DNA from: DATDAH01 sp963792205
Lineage (GTDB): Bacteria > Actinomycetota > Acidimicrobiia > Acidimicrobiales > DATDAH01
DNA: 64,000 nucleotides
Direction of reading: 5' to 3'
Assembly (NCBI GenBank): GCA_963792205.1
Contig: CAWBVI010000004.1
Span: forward strand, 1,054,001 to 1,118,000
The notes beneath the pieces are model-generated. The model made no database searches. It worked only from the letters and a program-made list of their open reading frames with translations, and had not been told where the DNA came from. The position numbers and the translations under genes were made by a program. Of this stretch, positions 29,309-37,543 are shown piece after piece; positions within the stretch are counted from its first letter, which is position 1; every line of letters begins with the position of its first letter.

Positions 29309-29758
29309 CTACAGCGGGCCGACGGGGCGGACGGCGCCTTCGGCCGCGGCCACCTGGGCCGCCGAGACCAGGTCGGGCGCGAGATCACGCAACGGGGCGA
29401 GGACGAAGCGGCGGTCCCACATCCTGGGGTGGGGCACCACGAGATCGGGCTCGTCGACGGTGACCCCGTCCACCCAGAGCACGTCCACGTCCAGCGGGCG
29501 CGGGCCCCAGCGCTCCTCGCGCACCCGGTCGGCCGCAGCTTCGAGCTCGGCGCACCACCCCAGCAGCTCCCGGGGCGAGCGATCGGTGCTCAGCTCGACC
29601 ACGACGTTCAGGAACGCGCCCTGCTCCGGCCCACCGACCGGGTCGGTCTCGTACACCGGCGAAACCGCCACCACGTCGGGGAGCGCCGCGACCGCGGTGC
29701 GCAACCGCGCCCGGCGGTCGCCGAGGTTCGAGCCGAGACCGAGGAAGGCCCGGCTCAA
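29309..29758 (-). CDS. folK: 2-amino-4-hydroxy-6-hydroxymethyldihydropteridine pyrophosphokinase
   Basis: 149 aa; transfers diphosphate from ATP to hydroxymethyl-dihydropterin in folate synthesis. Motifs: AFLGLGSNLGDRRARL, SPVYETDPVGGPEQGAFLN, GPRPLDVDVLWVDG (metal-binding Asp pair), PHPRMWDRRFVLAPL. The start is TTG 29758, which overlaps the folB stop as TTGA; a Met start would require a poor upstream extension. Part of the folE-folP-folB-folK series. Confidence 0.92.
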   Translation of the reverse strand: MSRAFLGLGSNLGDRRARLRTAVAALPDVVAVSPVYETDPVGGPEQGAFLNVVVELSTDRSPRELLGWCAELEAAADRVREERWGPRPLDVDVLWVDGVTVDEPDLVVPHPRMWDRRFVLAPLRDLAPDLVSAAQVAAAEGAVRPVGPL

Positions 29759-30132
29759 CCGAGCTGGGCGCGGGTGCGGGTGATGCGCACGCCGCTGGTG
29801 TCGAGGTGGTGCGGCACCGGCGGCCGGAGCTTGCGCACGGCCACGGTCACCGCCACCACGCGGTCGTCGGTCATGACCGCCTCGGCCAGCCGCTGGGCCA
29901 GGGCCTCCAGCAGGTCGAAGCGCTCGGCCGTGACGATGCGCTCGGCCATGGCGCACAGCGCCGAGTAGTCGATGGTGTCCTCGACGCGGTCGGAGGCCGC
30001 CGGTTTCGCCAGATCGGCCTCGACGTCGAGGTCGATCTCGAGGGGCTGGGGCCGGGCGTGCTCCTCGGGGAGGATCCCGCAGAGGCCCAGGGCGCGCAGC
30101 CCCCGCAGCTCGATCCGGTCCGGTTCTCCCAT
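29755..30132 (-). CDS. folB: Dihydroneopterin aldolase
   Basis: 125 aa; splits dihydroneopterin to hydroxymethyl-dihydropterin and glycolaldehyde. RIELRGLRALGLCGILPEE carries the active-site Glu, and VEDTIDYSALCAMAERIV and FDLLEALAQRLAEAVM are family blocks. The C-terminal VAVRKLRPPVPHHLDTSGVR has the conserved Lys-Pro. Start ATG 30132. Coupled to folK by a 4-nt overlap. Confidence 0.94.
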   Translation of the reverse strand: MGEPDRIELRGLRALGLCGILPEEHARPQPLEIDLDVEADLAKPAASDRVEDTIDYSALCAMAERIVTAERFDLLEALAQRLAEAVMTDDRVVAVTVAVRKLRPPVPHHLDTSGVRITRTRAQLG

Positions 30133-30152
30133 CGTCGGTCCCCTCGCCCCGG

Positions 30153-30677
30153 TCAGGTCGACGCCCGGCGCCGGTCCCGCAGCTCGATGGCCAGGGTCAC
30201 CAGGCCGCGGCCCGTCGGGCCCATCTGCCGGTCGACCATCCGCTCGACCACCGAGATGGTCTGAGGGCCGTCGTCCAGCAGGCCGGCCCACAGCACGTAA
30301 CCGGCCAGCACGCCGACCAAGCGGTCGCTCAGCTCGTCCTGGTGGAGCAGAACCATCGTGCCCTCGGCCCGAAGGCGGTCGAGCTCGGGGTACAGGTCGT
30401 TCAGGTAGGTGGCCTCGTCGTCCTCGGCGGTGAACGGCCGGTGCTGCCACGCCACGCCCAGCTCGTCGTAGTTGTGGAGGTTGTGGGGGGAGGGGATGAG
30501 CGAGATCACACAGCCGAACCCGGACTCGCGCAGCCAGATGATCTCCTCCTGGCGCCGGACGCGGCGATGGTTGGACCCGTAGCCGCCCGGCCGCTCGCAC
30601 ACCGCGAGCTGGTCCTTCACGATCCAGTGGAAGTTCCGCGGCACGATGCCCCGGGCCCACTTTCCCTTCGGTGTCAC
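30153..30677 (-). CDS. Dual-specificity-phosphatase-fold protein lacking the catalytic Cys
   Basis: 174 aa with the cysteine-phosphatase fold: FHWIVKDQLAVCERPG start, sheet VISLIP, and a P-loop region TMVLLHQDELSDRLVGVLAGY. The signature HCx5R appears as HQDELSDR, so spacing and Arg are kept but Cys is Gln; phosphate-ester hydrolysis by the normal mechanism is therefore not possible. Start GTG 30677 overlaps the folP stop as GTGA. Its fixed place in the folate operon suggests a regulatory or binding role. The Gln is plainly encoded and does not look like an indel product. Confidence 0.7.
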   Translation of the reverse strand: MTPKGKWARGIVPRNFHWIVKDQLAVCERPGGYGSNHRRVRRQEEIIWLRESGFGCVISLIPSPHNLHNYDELGVAWQHRPFTAEDDEATYLNDLYPELDRLRAEGTMVLLHQDELSDRLVGVLAGYVLWAGLLDDGPQTISVVERMVDRQMGPTGRGLVTLAIELRDRRRAST

Positions 30678-31462
30678 GAAAGCTCTCCCTGCACGACGCG
30701 GGCGGCTTGGACCGTCGCCCGAACGTCGTGGGCACGGATCATGCCCGCTCCCTGCGCCATCGCCCACGTCGCGGTGGCAAGAGATGCCTCGAGGCGGTCG
30801 TCGGTCGACGGCGGTTCGACCGTGCCGTCGCTCTCGGCGAGCAACCGGCCGAGGCTGGACTTGCGGCTGGTGCCGATCACCACCGGCCACCCCGTGGCCA
30901 CCAGGGCGTCCACGTGGGCCAGCAGGTCGAGGTTGTGGGCCAGGGTCTTGCCGAACCCGATGCCGGGGTCGATCCAGACCTCGTTCACGCCCGCCGCGAA
31001 GGCCGCCTCGGCCCGCTCGACCAGCTGCTCGCGGACCTCGGCGACGACGTCGTCGTAGTGCGGTTCGGCCTGCATGCTGGCGGGCTCGCCCTGCATGTGC
31101 ATGGCCACCCAGGCCACCCCGAGCCGGGCGGCCGCCTCGTGCAGGGAGGCCGACACGTCGTTGATCATCGTGGCGCCGGCGTCCACCGCCGCCTCGGCGA
31201 CGGCCTCGTGGCGGGTGTCGACCGACACGCGGACCTCGCCGGCGAGCCCGGCGATGACCGGGGTCACCCGGCGGATCTCCTCGTCGAGCGCGACCGGGGC
31301 GGCACCCGGACGGGTCGACTCACCCCCCACGTCGACGATGTCGGCGCCGTCCAAGGCCATCGCCCGGCCGTGGGCCACGGCGACCTCGGGCTCGACGAAG
31401 CGCCCGCCGTCCGAGAAGGAGTCCGGCGTCACGTTCAGGACCCCCATGACCAGCGCCGTCAC
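30674..31462 (-). CDS. folP: Dihydropteroate synthase
   Basis: 262 aa TIM-barrel enzyme joining p-aminobenzoate to dihydropterin diphosphate; target of sulfonamides. Signature motifs: MGVLNVTPDSFSDGGRF, IVDVGGESTRPGAAPV, MINDVSASLHE, EVWIDPGIGFGKTLAHNLDL, VVIGTSRKSSLGRLL and a final MIRAHDVRATVQAARV. ATG 31462. Translationally coupled to the downstream phosphatase-like gene. Confidence 0.96.
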   Translation of the reverse strand: MTALVMGVLNVTPDSFSDGGRFVEPEVAVAHGRAMALDGADIVDVGGESTRPGAAPVALDEEIRRVTPVIAGLAGEVRVSVDTRHEAVAEAAVDAGATMINDVSASLHEAAARLGVAWVAMHMQGEPASMQAEPHYDDVVAEVREQLVERAEAAFAAGVNEVWIDPGIGFGKTLAHNLDLLAHVDALVATGWPVVIGTSRKSSLGRLLAESDGTVEPPSTDDRLEASLATATWAMAQGAGMIRAHDVRATVQAARVVQGELS

Positions 31463-31471
31463 GGAGACAGG

Positions 31472-33037
31472 TTACCGGCCTCCCTGCCCGGCCCCGGGGG
31501 CCTCGCGGGGCGGTCCGGTGATGGCGTGGAACTGCCCCGCACGGGTGCCGAGGAAGATCTGCCCCCGCCACACCGCCGGGGTGGACTCGATGCAGCCGCC
31601 GATCTCGATCGCCCACAGCTCCGGCGGACGCACCTGCGTGTCGGCGACGTCGTAGGCGTGCAGGACCCCGTTGCAGTCGCCCTGGATCAGCACGTCGTCC
31701 ACGACGACGGGCGACTGCCAGGTCGGTCCCGGCAGCGAGAGCTCCCAGCGCACGGCCCCGGTGCGGCGGTCGATGCCCTTCACCGCCCCACCGTTCGTGG
31801 GGACGATGACGATGTCACGGTGGAGCGCCGGCGTCCCCCAGACGCCGGCCACGTCCGCGCCCTGGTCGGCGACCGACCAGACGAGCGGCCGGTTCGGATG
31901 CCTCGGGTCCAGCTTCATGATCTGGCCCACCTCGGTGGCGCGCCCGTTGTGGCGCTCCCACTCCGAGGCGACGTAGAGGAACCCCTCGTCGTCCACCACC
32001 ACGCTGGCGTCGGTGTCGTCGCCGGTCCAGAACCGGAAGGTGCGCTGGGGCACTCGGCCCTCCCTCACCCCGCTGATGTCCCAGCCCTGGACGAGGCCAC
32101 CCGAGTTGGCGAAGTACACCGTGTCCCCGGACACGGCGACGGAGTTCTCGATGGACACGTCGGTGTCGCCGAGCTCGGCCAGGAGCTGGTCGTCCCAGCC
32201 CGGCGCGTTGAAGACCAGCTGGGGAGAGACCTGGGCCAGCCCGTCGTCGCCGTAGTGCCGGTTGAGCTTGACGACGTGGAACTGGCTGTTCTCGCCCCCT
32301 TCGAACAGGTAGTCACCGAGGACCAGCGGCGAGCCGTCCCAGTCGTCGTTCCACAACGTGGGCGACACGGCGTCGGCCGAGAGCGACCAGAGCTCGGTCG
32401 GCTGGGGGCGATCGAAGGCGATGGCCCGCAGGTTGTTGTCCCGCGAGCCCGTGTAGACGATCGGGTAGCCCTGCGGGTCGATGCTGACCGAGCCCTTGAT
32501 GAGGTCGCCGGTGGGGAACGGCGGGATGATGTCCTGGCCGGTGTCGGCATCCACGAAGTGCACCGCACGGTCGTAGGCCCCGAACACGACCCAGGTCCGG
32601 CCCTCCCGTTCGAAGACCGCGGGCTCTCCCGTCCAGCCGGTGCCACACCAGGTCCGCACCCCTTCGCCATCGGAGGACTCCGAGCACATGCTCCCCTCGG
32701 GGTAGCTCCACTGGAGCTGCGGCCGGCGGGGCACCGGGCCCTCGCCGTACCACGACCGGGTCGGATTGCCCCGGAACGTCAGGATCCCCTCCACCCGCGC
32801 CCTCGGGAACGGCTGGCCCGAGGACGCCGGGTCGACCCAGCCCTCGAACGGCGGCGCCGTCGTGGTGGTCGGCGCGGCGGCGGTCGTGGTGGTCGCCACC
32901 GCCGGGTCGCGGGCGATCGACCCGGCCTCCTGGTCGTCCCGCGGCTCGGCGTCGTCGACGACTTGGGACCAGGCCACCGCCGTGCCTACGGCCAGCACGG
33001 CCGCGATCGCGATGATGAGGACGAGTCGCCTAGACAC
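31472..33037 (-). CDS. Exported PQQ-like beta-propeller repeat protein
   Basis: 521 aa. The N-terminal signal anchor (LVLIIAIAAVLAVGTAVAW) is followed by an Asp/Thr/Ala-rich linker (VATTTTAAAPTTTTAPPF). The quinoprotein-like propeller repeats VYTGSRDNN, WDGSPLVLGDYLF, FRFWTGDDTD, VWGTPALHRDIVIVPT, GAVRWELSLPGPTW and STPAVWRGQIFLGTRAGQFH follow. No quinone ligand set is obvious. GTG start at 33037 overlaps the folE stop by 8 nt, so it is cotranscribed with folate genes although it is extracellular. Confidence 0.8.
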   Translation of the reverse strand: MSRRLVLIIAIAAVLAVGTAVAWSQVVDDAEPRDDQEAGSIARDPAVATTTTAAAPTTTTAPPFEGWVDPASSGQPFPRARVEGILTFRGNPTRSWYGEGPVPRRPQLQWSYPEGSMCSESSDGEGVRTWCGTGWTGEPAVFEREGRTWVVFGAYDRAVHFVDADTGQDIIPPFPTGDLIKGSVSIDPQGYPIVYTGSRDNNLRAIAFDRPQPTELWSLSADAVSPTLWNDDWDGSPLVLGDYLFEGGENSQFHVVKLNRHYGDDGLAQVSPQLVFNAPGWDDQLLAELGDTDVSIENSVAVSGDTVYFANSGGLVQGWDISGVREGRVPQRTFRFWTGDDTDASVVVDDEGFLYVASEWERHNGRATEVGQIMKLDPRHPNRPLVWSVADQGADVAGVWGTPALHRDIVIVPTNGGAVKGIDRRTGAVRWELSLPGPTWQSPVVVDDVLIQGDCNGVLHAYDVADTQVRPPELWAIEIGGCIESTPAVWRGQIFLGTRAGQFHAITGPPREAPGAGQGGR

Positions 33038-33629
33038 GTCCGATGAAGCGCATGGCCTCGCTCCGGGTGGCGTCGTTCTCCCGGAACAGGCCCCGCACCG
33101 CCGAGGTCACCGTGGAGGACCCCGGCTTGCGCACCCCGCGCATCGACATGCACAGGTGCTCCGCCTCCAGCACCACGAGGACCCCCTTGGGCTGCAGGGT
33201 CCGCTCGATCTCGTCGGCGATCTGGGTCGTCAGGCGCTCCTGCACCTGGGGCCGGCGGGCGTAGGCGTCCACCAGCCGGGCCAGCTTCGACAGGCCGGTG
33301 ATGCGGCCGTCGTCGTTGGGGATGTAGGCCACGTGGGCCTTGCCGATGAAGGGCACCAGGTGGTGCTCGCACGTCGAGATGAGGGCGATGTCGCGCACCA
33401 TGACCATCTCGTCGTGATCGGCCTCGAAGGTCACCTTGAGGTGGTGGTCGGGCATCTCCCGCAGGCCGCAGAAGATCTCCTCGTACATGCGGGCCACCCG
33501 GGAGGGCGTCGCCTGGAGGCCGTCGCGGTCCGGGTCCTCCCCGATGGCGGCGAGGATCTCGCGGACCGCGGCCTCGATGCGGGGCCGGTCGACCGGTGGC
33601 AGGTCCTCGTCGATCGCGGGTGTCGCCAT
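33030..33629 (-). CDS. folE: GTP cyclohydrolase I
   Basis: 199 aa; first step of folate synthesis, GTP to dihydroneopterin triphosphate. Zinc ligands are visible in ISTCEHHLVPFIGKAHV and EAEHLCMSMRGVRKPGS; GRITGLSKLARLVDAYARRPQ is the substrate-site stretch. Start ATG 33629 overlaps the hpt stop as TGATG. An FtsH gene sits between folE and hpt in mycobacteria; it is missing here. Confidence 0.97.
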   Translation of the reverse strand: MATPAIDEDLPPVDRPRIEAAVREILAAIGEDPDRDGLQATPSRVARMYEEIFCGLREMPDHHLKVTFEADHDEMVMVRDIALISTCEHHLVPFIGKAHVAYIPNDDGRITGLSKLARLVDAYARRPQVQERLTTQIADEIERTLQPKGVLVVLEAEHLCMSMRGVRKPGSSTVTSAVRGLFRENDATRSEAMRFIGRV

Positions 33630-34183
33630 CAGAGCTCTTCGTTGTACGCGCAGATGTAGGGCAGGTTGCGGTAGCGCTCGGCCACGTCGAGGCCGTACCC
33701 GATGACGAAGTCGGGCGGCATCTCGAAGCCGACGTACTTGAGGCTGGCCCCGTCGGTGGCGCCCTCGCGCAGCAGCAGCGCGCAGACCTCCAGGCTGGCA
33801 GGGTTGCGGGACAGCAGGTTGCGCTTGAGGTAGCGGAGGGTGAGACCGCTGTCGACGATGTCCTCCACCAGCAGGACGTGGCGTCCCGTGAGATCGAGGT
33901 CGAGGTCCTTCACGATGCGGACCACCCCCGAGGTCCGGGTGGCCGCGCCGTAGGACGAGACCGCCATGAAGTCGAACTCCACGGGGAGGGCGATGTGGCG
34001 GGAGAGGTCGCTCATGAACATGAACGCGCCCTTGAGCACCCCGACGAGGAGCGGCGGACGGCCCTGGTAGTCGTCGGTGATCTGCGCGCCCAGTTCGGCG
34101 ACGCGGGCCGCCAGCACGTCCGCCGGGACCAAGACCCGACCGAGGTGCGGATCCTCGATGGGGACCACGCCGCTTTCGTCCAT
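33629..34183 (-). CDS. hpt: Hypoxanthine phosphoribosyltransferase
   Basis: 184 aa; salvages hypoxanthine/guanine with PRPP. PRPP-binding motif VLLVEDIVDSGLTLRYL and the pyrophosphate loop GVLKGAFMFMSDL are present, with the flexible-loop region SYGAATRTSG and the purine site VGFEMPPDFVIGYGLD. Coupled to folE by TGATG. hpt-tilS order is conserved in actinobacteria. Confidence 0.96.
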   Translation of the reverse strand: MDESGVVPIEDPHLGRVLVPADVLAARVAELGAQITDDYQGRPPLLVGVLKGAFMFMSDLSRHIALPVEFDFMAVSSYGAATRTSGVVRIVKDLDLDLTGRHVLLVEDIVDSGLTLRYLKRNLLSRNPASLEVCALLLREGATDGASLKYVGFEMPPDFVIGYGLDVAERYRNLPYICAYNEEL

Positions 34184-34222
34184 CGCCGCCGGACCTTACC
34201 GGCGGCCGGCGGCGGGATCGCC

Positions 34223-35092
34223 TCAGCGCACCAGCAGGAGGCGTCCCTCCGCGCGCTGGACCCGCCAACCGGCCTGGACGTCGGCGGCCCGGCTCGTGTG
34301 GTGCACCACGGCCAGGACGCGGTCGACCGCGGCCGCGTCCACCGGGTAGTCCGTCCCCATCCCCCGCCAGAGCCAGGACCGCAGGGCCCGGCGGGCCAGC
34401 GCCGGTTCCGCGGCCTGCAGGGCGACGACGTCGGTGGGGTCGAGCGTCGCCGCCAGGCGGTCCAGGAGCTCGCTCTCCTCCCCCATGATCTCGGCCTGCC
34501 GGGTGATGATGGGGACCACGTCGCGGCCACCCACGTCGTCGAGCATCGGCAGGACCTCATGGCGGACGCGGGTGCGCCGGTGGGTCGGATCGGCGTTGGT
34601 CGGGTCGACCAACGGCTCGAGGCCCTCCGCCGCGCAGAGGGCGTGGGTCTCGTTCCGGCGGACCGCCAGCAGCGGCCGCCCCCGGCCGCGGTGGATGCCG
34701 GCGAGGCCCGGCCGCCCCGCCCCTCGGAGCAGGTTGAGCAGCATGGTCTCCGCCCAGTCGTCGGCGGTGTGGCCGGTGAGCACGTCGGCGGGCAGGACGC
34801 TGTAGCGGGCCGTCCGGGCCCGGGCCTGGAGGTTGGGGCCGGGCAGGACCGTGACCGCCTCTCGGCGGAACCGGGCGCCATAGCGCTCCGCCGCGGCCGC
34901 CACCCGGTCGGCCTCGGACGCCGACCCGGGCCGGAGGCCGTGATCGACGTGCACGGCGGTGACCCGGCAGCCGGCCGCGGTGGCGAGCACGAGGAGGGCC
35001 AGCGAGTCGGCGCCGCCGGAGACGGCGCAGGTCACCGATTCGTCGGGGGCGGGGAAGGTGCAGCGGGCGAGGAGGTCCTCGGCGAGCGACAC
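34223..35092 (-). CDS. tilS: tRNA(Ile)-lysidine synthetase
   Basis: 289 aa; adds lysine to C34 of tRNA-Ile(CAU) so it reads AUA. The PP-loop is SGGADS in VTCAVSGGADSLALLVLA; VHVDHGLRPGSASEADRV and LTGHTADDWAETMLLNLLRGA are the ATP/tRNA motifs, then DPTNADPTHRRTRVRHEVLP. It is short: the extra C-terminal domains of the E. coli enzyme are missing, as in other actinobacteria. Start GTG 35092, one base after the previous stop. Confidence 0.92.
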   Translation of the reverse strand: MSLAEDLLARCTFPAPDESVTCAVSGGADSLALLVLATAAGCRVTAVHVDHGLRPGSASEADRVAAAAERYGARFRREAVTVLPGPNLQARARTARYSVLPADVLTGHTADDWAETMLLNLLRGAGRPGLAGIHRGRGRPLLAVRRNETHALCAAEGLEPLVDPTNADPTHRRTRVRHEVLPMLDDVGGRDVVPIITRQAEIMGEESELLDRLAATLDPTDVVALQAAEPALARRALRSWLWRGMGTDYPVDAAAVDRVLAVVHHTSRAADVQAGWRVQRAEGRLLLVR

Positions 35093-35093
35093 G

Positions 35094-36161
35094 TCAGGCG
35101 GCAGCGAGGTCGATCCGGGCCAGCCAGACGTCCGGGTCTCGGATCTCCGCCAGGGTGGGGAGCCGGGCGGGATCGGCCCACACCGCATCCAGCGCTCGAG
35201 GACCCCGGGCGGCCTCGACGGCGGCGATGAACCGCTCCCCCTGCTCGTACTGCGCCAGCTTGGCCTCGAGGCCGAGGAGGCGCTGGAGGAGGCGGGCGAC
35301 GCCGTTGGCCTGCTGGCGCCGCTGGCGCAGCACCCGGCCGAAGCGGGCGGCGGAGGGGATCCGGTCGGCCCCCGCCCGGTCCATGGTCACGTCGCCGTGC
35401 CCCTCGAGCAGGCTCATCAGCCCCGCGACCCGCTCGAGGGCGAGGCGCTGCTCGGGCGTGGCGAGGACGGCGGCCAGTCCACCGTCCTCGAGGGGGTTGC
35501 GCCCGGCCCGGAGCTCTTCGACCACGCGGCCCAGGGCCACGACGAAGCGGCGGGGATCGGGGTCGACCGCGCCGAGGACCTCGTCGACCAGGCCGAGGTA
35601 GTGGGCGCGCAGCCACGGGATGCCCGTGAACTGGGCCCGATGGGTGACCTCGTGCAGGGCCAGCCAGAGGCGGAACTCGCGGGGCGGGAAGGCGAAGCGC
35701 TTCTCCAGCGCCAGGACGTTGGGGCCCACGTAGTACACGAGGTCCTGGTCCTCCGGGGACTCGTCCTCGGCCACCAGCAGGTCGTACTGGCCGAGCACGC
35801 GGGTCGACATCCAGCCCAGCAGCGCGCCGACTTCGGCACCGGCGAACTTCTGGGTCAGCGGGGCCGCCGGTCCCGTGCCCAAGCGGTCACCGAGCTTGTC
35901 GGTGAGCGGTCGCAGCAGGCGCTGGAACGAGGCCAGGTTGGCGGCCACCCAGGCCGGACGGTCGACGACCCGGGCCCGGGCGGGGCCGGCCGAGGAGATG
36001 AGGCCGGTGGTGTCGGCCACGCGGTGCTCGGCGATGGCGGTCAGCTCGGCGAAGTCGGGCGTGAGCGCCGCGTAGTGGTACGAGTCGGCGAACGGCTCCC
36101 GCCCGCTGAGGCGGGTGGCGACCTTCAGGGCGAGGTCCCAGTCGACCACCCCGGGGCTCAC
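35094..36161 (-). CDS. Zinc-dependent metalloprotease-like protein (DUF2342 family)
   Basis: 355 aa. The zincin signature HEVTH is in LALHEVTHRAQFTGIPWLRAH, with a downstream conserved Glu in MSLLEGHGDVTMDRAG. Other family blocks are PAWVAANLASFQRLLRPL and DLVYYVGPNVLALEKRF. This DUF2342 family is conserved next to tilS in actinobacteria; its substrate is unknown and it has no signal peptide. GTG start 36161. Confidence 0.85.
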   Translation of the reverse strand: MSPGVVDWDLALKVATRLSGREPFADSYHYAALTPDFAELTAIAEHRVADTTGLISSAGPARARVVDRPAWVAANLASFQRLLRPLTDKLGDRLGTGPAAPLTQKFAGAEVGALLGWMSTRVLGQYDLLVAEDESPEDQDLVYYVGPNVLALEKRFAFPPREFRLWLALHEVTHRAQFTGIPWLRAHYLGLVDEVLGAVDPDPRRFVVALGRVVEELRAGRNPLEDGGLAAVLATPEQRLALERVAGLMSLLEGHGDVTMDRAGADRIPSAARFGRVLRQRRQQANGVARLLQRLLGLEAKLAQYEQGERFIAAVEAARGPRALDAVWADPARLPTLAEIRDPDVWLARIDLAAA

Positions 36162-36166
36162 GGCGC

Positions 36167-36295
36167 TCAGCCCTTCGGGTAGCGGGGGGCGCTGACCTTG
36201 CGCAGGTAGCCGATGAGCGTCACGGCCAGGATGGCGAACACGGTCAGCACCAGGACGGGTGCGATCCAGAAGTGCCAGACGACGCCGAGGACCAT
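36167..36295 (-). CDS. Small single-helix membrane protein
   Basis: 42 codons from ATG 36295: a short start, one strong membrane helix (WIAPVLVLTVFAILAVTLIGYL) and a basic tail RKVSAPRYPKG. It ends five bases before the metalloprotease start on the same strand, as expected for an operon leader gene. No family recognised. Confidence 0.55.
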   Translation of the reverse strand: MVLGVVWHFWIAPVLVLTVFAILAVTLIGYLRKVSAPRYPKG

Positions 36296-36320
36296 GGCCG
36301 CGGAGCATACCGGGTACGTT

Positions 36321-36342
36321 CTGGCACCCAGATGCGCCAGAT
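36321..36342. repeat. Possible degenerate copy 3 of the TTCTGGC...GCCAGA repeat
   Basis: TTCTGGC (ending in CACC) and GCGCCAGAT are arranged as a short inverted repeat around the start ATG at 36332 of the lipoprotein gene. It is weaker than the copies at 9482 and 13293, but shares the half-site and the start codon inside the repeat. Confidence 0.35.
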
Positions 36343-37294
36343 CGGGGCGATCCTGCTCGCCATCCTCGCCGTGGCGACCGCCTGTGGGGACGATGGGGAG
36401 CACGCCGTGACCGAGGGCACCGACGCCACCACCAGCCCGCCGACGGTCAGCCCGACCAGCACCGTGCCGACGCGTACAGAGGTGACCCACCTGACCCTCG
36501 ACCTGGTCGACGCCGACCGACCCACGCCGGCCGGGGCCGGCCTGCCCGGGTCCGACCAGCGCGTCCTCGTCACCGACGTCTACGTGCCCGCCGGCGAGGG
36601 CCCGTACCCGTTCGTGGCCTTCGCCCACGGCCTGGCCGGCCACCCCCGCAAGTTCACCCTGCTCCTCGAGGCGTGGGCGGACGCCGGCTACCTGGTCGCG
36701 GCGCCCGCGTTCCCGCTGTCGAACGACGAGGTGCCGGGGGAGCCGACGTTCACGGACCTGGCCAACCAGCCCGGCGACATCAGCTTCGTGATCGACTCGG
36801 TGCTGGCCGCCTCGAGCGAGGAGGGCGACCCGCTGTTCGGCACCGTCGACCCCGACCGCATCGGCGTGGCCGGTCTGTCCCTCGGCGGGGCCACCACCTA
36901 CGGCGTCGCCTTCAACGACTGCTGCCGGGACGAACGGCCGGTCGCCGCCATGGTCCTCGACGGCGCCCGGCTGGCCGTCGGGGGCGAGTTCGCGATGGAC
37001 TCCGGCCTCCCCCTGCTCGTGATGCACGCCGACCAGGACTACGCCCTGCCCTACGACGAGGCGGTCAGCGCCTATGCGGACGCCGTCGGCCCGAAGATCC
37101 TCGTGACCCTGCACGAAACCGCCCACGCCGAGCCCTACGAGAACACGCCCGACCCGGCCGACGCGCTGGTGGTCGACGTGACGACGGCGTTCTGGGACCG
37201 CTGGCTGAGGGACGACGGCGAGGCCGGGGGACGCCTGACCGAGGCGGTGACGGGGGCGGGTGACCTGGCCTCGATAGAACAGGTCGACCGCTAG
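36332..37294 (+). CDS. Exported lipoprotein alpha/beta hydrolase (dienelactone hydrolase-like)
   Basis: 320 aa. Signal peptide with lipobox AVATAC (Cys 18), a Thr/Pro/Ser-rich linker and a hydrolase fold with nucleophile GLSLGG, acid in MHADQDYALP and His in TAHAEPYEN. VAFAHGLAGHPRKF forms the oxyanion strand. A dienelactone-hydrolase/PET-hydrolase-like secreted esterase is a fair guess. The ATG lies within a short inverted repeat resembling those at 9.5 and 13.3 kb. Confidence 0.82.
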   Translation: MRQIGAILLAILAVATACGDDGEHAVTEGTDATTSPPTVSPTSTVPTRTEVTHLTLDLVDADRPTPAGAGLPGSDQRVLVTDVYVPAGEGPYPFVAFAHGLAGHPRKFTLLLEAWADAGYLVAAPAFPLSNDEVPGEPTFTDLANQPGDISFVIDSVLAASSEEGDPLFGTVDPDRIGVAGLSLGGATTYGVAFNDCCRDERPVAAMVLDGARLAVGGEFAMDSGLPLLVMHADQDYALPYDEAVSAYADAVGPKILVTLHETAHAEPYENTPDPADALVVDVTTAFWDRWLRDDGEAGGRLTEAVTGAGDLASIEQVDR

Positions 37295-37300
37295 GCCGGG

Positions 37301-37543
37301 TCAACCGGCGGGCTCGGGCTCCCCGGTACAGGCCTTCAGGATCCGCGCCCGCAGCTCGTCGGGGACCCGGTCGATGCACTTCGAGGCGATGACCCGGCGC
37401 AGCTCGACTTCGAAGACGGCGATGTCGCCACAGGGCGGGCAGTCGTCCAGGTGGACCCGGATGCGCTCGCGCACCTCGACCGTGAGCTCGTCGTCGAGGT
37501 AGGTGTAGAGCTCGGCGAGGGTCTCTTCGCAGTGCTCGGACAT
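37301..37543 (-). CDS. Zinc-binding anti-sigma factor, RsrA family
   Basis: 80 aa with the ZAS motif H-x3-C-x2-C as HLDDCPPCGD plus an N-terminal Cys (SEHCEETL). In the SigR/RsrA system, thiol oxidation of these ligands releases the sigma factor. Start ATG 37543 overlaps the sigma-factor stop as TGATG, the normal arrangement for the pair. It is short but complete. Confidence 0.88.
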   Translation of the reverse strand: MSEHCEETLAELYTYLDDELTVEVRERIRVHLDDCPPCGDIAVFEVELRRVIASKCIDRVPDELRARILKACTGEPEPAG

